Source of the DNA: AM-0621 sp964573505
GTDB lineage: Bacteria; Planctomycetota; Planctomycetia; Planctomycetales; Planctomycetaceae
Assembly (NCBI GenBank): GCA_964573505.1
Contig: CAZNMS010000422.1
Location: 1 to 7,942 of the forward strand
Direction: 5' to 3'
Length of the DNA: 7,942 nt
Shown here: piece after piece, positions 6,668 through 7,942 of the stretch
Layout of the letters: each line of letters starts with the position of its first letter
Numbering within the stretch: the stretch's first letter is position 1
Notes under the pieces: model-generated
Database searches by the model: none
Told to the model about the DNA's origin: nothing
The model's input: only the letters and a program-made list of their open reading frames with translations
Program-made: the position numbers and the translations under genes

Positions 6668-7069
6668 TCAACCTGAAAAGCGCCCGTTGAGCATGTCAGC
6701 AAATCGCGGGCTTCCGCCGTCGTTCTCAAGGATTGACGAGAACAGTCGCACCATCACCTGCTGAAAGCGCGGACGGCAGACTGAGTAGAAGTTGTGCTTG
6801 CCGTCGCGGCGAACCTTCAGCAACTGAGCGGACTTCAGCAGAGCGAGGTGATGGCTGACTGCCGGCTGACTCTGAGAGAGCCGCTCGCACAGTTCGGTGA
6901 CATTCAGCTCGGGATCTCGCAGCAGATAGAAGACAATCTTCAGACGATGCGGATCAGCGAGCATTTTGCAGACGTTGGTGATGTCTTCTTGCAAGTCCAA
7001 CGGCAATTCCGGGATGACTCCGGGCAGAGAAAGTGGTGACTCCGTAGTAGCGACCATTGCTTTTTCCAT
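6668..7069 (-). CDS. ArsR/SmtB family winged-helix transcriptional repressor
   Basis: The protein has 133 aa. ArsR-family proteins are dimeric repressors that leave DNA on binding a metal ion or other signal; some sense redox state or respond to no metal. The family core is clear: helix CKMLADPHRLKIVFYLL (34-50), ELNVTELCERLS (54-65), recognition helix about QSQPAVSHHLALLKSAQLL (66-84) and wing VRRDGKHNFYSV (86-97). The classic metal motif ELCVCDL reads ELCERL here, so only the first Cys (61) is kept; other cysteines are at 34 and 98. The usual arsenic or lead site is thus absent, and the inducer cannot be predicted. The N-terminal 25 residues are poorly structured. A second ATG at 7057 (Met5) has a slightly better site (GGAAAA) and may be the true start. 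The STAS gene follows after 263 bases, too far to assume an operon. Autoregulation is likely for the family but unproven here. Confidence 0.92.
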   Translation of the reverse strand: MEKAMVATTESPLSLPGVIPELPLDLQEDITNVCKMLADPHRLKIVFYLLRDPELNVTELCERLSQSQPAVSHHLALLKSAQLLKVRRDGKHNFYSVCRPRFQQVMVRLFSSILENDGGSPRFADMLNGRFSG

Positions 7070-7288
7070 TCTATTTTTCGGCCTTGTGAGAGCGCCCCTG
7101 CGATCTCATCCGGGCCAATGACGGGGCGGAAGATACGAATGGATCAGCGAGTCCCGTAGGGCGTTTTTCGTTAATCTCTCCTGAATTCAAAGCGTACCGA
7201 TGCGATGATGCGCGAGTTCAAGCCGACCATTTCGAACCGGCAAACTCCCGCAGTGCGACGCTCGAAATGTTACCGATCAAGCATGCTC
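7070..7288. other. Intergenic region upstream of the ArsR gene
   Basis: No gene is visible. The ArsR promoter should be here, but I find no convincing -35/-10 pair. The perfect 8-base palindrome TGAATTCA (7182-7189), about 110 bases upstream of the start, recalls the TGAA/TTCA half-sites of some SmtB/ArsR operators, without their usual spacer. GCCCC (7094-7098) and GGGGC can pair across a long loop. Both signals are weak. Confidence 0.3.
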
Positions 7289-7306
7289 AAAACGGCTAGA
7301 GCAGCC
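7289..7306 (-). terminator. Possible weak terminator of the DUF4129 gene
   Basis: On the minus strand GGCT pairs with AGCC around GCTCT, directly after the TAA stop, followed by GTTTTG. The 4-bp stem is short for an intrinsic terminator, so this is only a candidate. Confidence 0.3.
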
Positions 7307-7942
7307 TTAGCTTTCGGTCTTCATGCTGCGCCAGAGCCGCTCCAAAAGCGGAATGCACTCGGCATTGGGGGCATGACCGGCATAAGCCACTCGCGCATAA
7401 AGCTGTGCGAGCTCGTTGCCGTCCGCAGCAACCGCGAGCTTGCTGCCTAAAAGGTGCTGCCCGAACTCCATTGGCGTCTGATCGGGAGTGCGAACGCACT
7501 GATGCTCTGCGGCCCATGCTTGCAACGCCTCGAAGGTGTAACGCACCAATTCCGCCGGCGCGACTTTCTTTGCTCGACCGGCAGCAAACGGGTTCGCGAA
7601 ATCAGCGAACGATCGCACGCTGACTTCGTCCGCCTGCACGGTGCTCTCCGCAGTGCCGCCTGCCTTTGCCGACCATTGAAACAGACTGAGAAACTCGCGC
7701 CACAAGTTTGCAAGGAACGCACTGATCGGCTTCCAAAACTTGACGACGCCCCACAACGCAGCGAGCGCCAACACGGCATACATACCCCAACGAAAAACAG
7801 TGCCGAGCATTTCGGGAGTCGATGACGACGGCTGTTGTGATGCTGGCTGCAACTGTTGCTGTGCTTGCTGCTGCTGTGCTTGAGCCTGCTGTGCTTGAGC
7901 CTGCTGTGCTTGAGCTTGCTGCCCTTGAGCTTGCTGCCCTTG
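7307..7942 (-). CDS. DUF4129 domain membrane protein, N-terminus outside the window
   Basis: 211 residues are visible; the frame is open to the window edge, so the gene starts to the right. The first 30 residues are Gln/Ala/Gly repeats (QGQQA, then QAQQA units), followed by a polar linker, one transmembrane helix (about 53-70, GMYAVLALAALWGVVKFW) and an amphipathic stretch (about 71-90). The C-terminal region (about 105-205) carries the DUF4129 pattern: FADFANPFA (112-120), RTPDQTPMEF (151-160) and ELAQLYARVAYAG (177-189). DUF4129 usually forms the cytosolic tail of transglutaminase-like membrane proteins, often near MoxR ATPase and DUF58 genes. Those genes would lie outside the window, so the link is inference. 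An N-terminal transglutaminase or multi-helix part may or may not be present upstream. A TTG at 7852 could be a start but would remove only part of the Gln-rich tract. Confidence 0.85.
   Translation of the reverse strand, partial: QGQQAQGQQAQAQQAQAQQAQAQQQQAQQQLQPASQQPSSSTPEMLGTVFRWGMYAVLALAALWGVVKFWKPISAFLANLWREFLSLFQWSAKAGGTAESTVQADEVSVRSFADFANPFAAGRAKKVAPAELVRYTFEALQAWAAEHQCVRTPDQTPMEFGQHLLGSKLAVAADGNELAQLYARVAYAGHAPNAECIPLLERLWRSMKTES
7856..7942 (-). repeat. 15-bp in-frame tandem repeat coding Gln/Ala pentapeptides
   Basis: Three identical 15-bp units (7871-7885, 7886-7900, 7901-7915) are flanked by a diverged unit at 7856-7870, a variant unit at 7916-7930 and a partial copy of that variant at 7931-7942. 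Each unit encodes five residues of the type QAQQA or QGQQA. Units in whole codons keep the frame when copy number changes. The array continues beyond the window, so its full length is unknown. Confidence 0.9.

Noticed and set aside
7850..7852. TTG as start of the DUF4129 gene
   Set aside because: The frame stays open to the window edge through a codon-phased repeat, so the true start is most likely further right.
7856..7942. CRISPR-like short repeats
   Set aside because: The 15-bp units abut without spacers and are in frame with the coding sequence; they form a protein tandem repeat.

Overview
The window looks like ordinary chromosome from a free-living, moderately GC-rich bacterium. I would guess Planctomycetota. 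The grounds are the STAS protein, whose core (FLHSIAIG, then GGDLRLC, then AITRVDRLF) resembles small planctomycete anti-sigma-antagonist proteins as I remember them, the weak ribosome binding sites, and dispersed hairpin repeats of a kind I associate with such genomes. This assignment is inference; there is no rRNA or other marker gene here.

All five genes I accept are on the minus strand, so the window reads from right to left. At the right edge (7307-7942) is the 3' part of a gene for a membrane-anchored DUF4129 protein; its visible N-terminal part is a Gln/Ala-rich tandem repeat that runs off the window. Next comes an ArsR-type winged-helix repressor (6668-7069), then a short STAS-domain protein (6060-6404) followed by a near-perfect intrinsic terminator (5943-5984). 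The centre (1200-5834) is one full-length large helicase, Lhr (1544 aa), with core and C-terminal halves intact. After it lies an inverted pair of hairpin repeats (1072-1132), then about 360 bases without a gene, then a small two-helix membrane protein (450-707) with a good Shine-Dalgarno and its own intrinsic terminator (366-410).

The left 450 bases are non-coding and densely structured: another copy of the 1072-1132 repeat at 1-27, three compact hairpins (49-130), and a second repeat family arranged as a 33-nt inverted pair 160 bases apart (130-162 and 323-355). In both repeat families a GTA-starting tetranucleotide (GTAG or GTAC) lies directly 5' of an 8-bp hairpin with a 3-nt loop. This is the architecture of REP elements handled by REP-associated tyrosine transposases (RAYTs), and it is the most interesting signal in the window.

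The genes do not form one pathway. Terminators separate the STAS gene from lhr and close the small membrane gene, so most are probably single transcription units. I see no obvious multi-gene defence or biosynthetic system.
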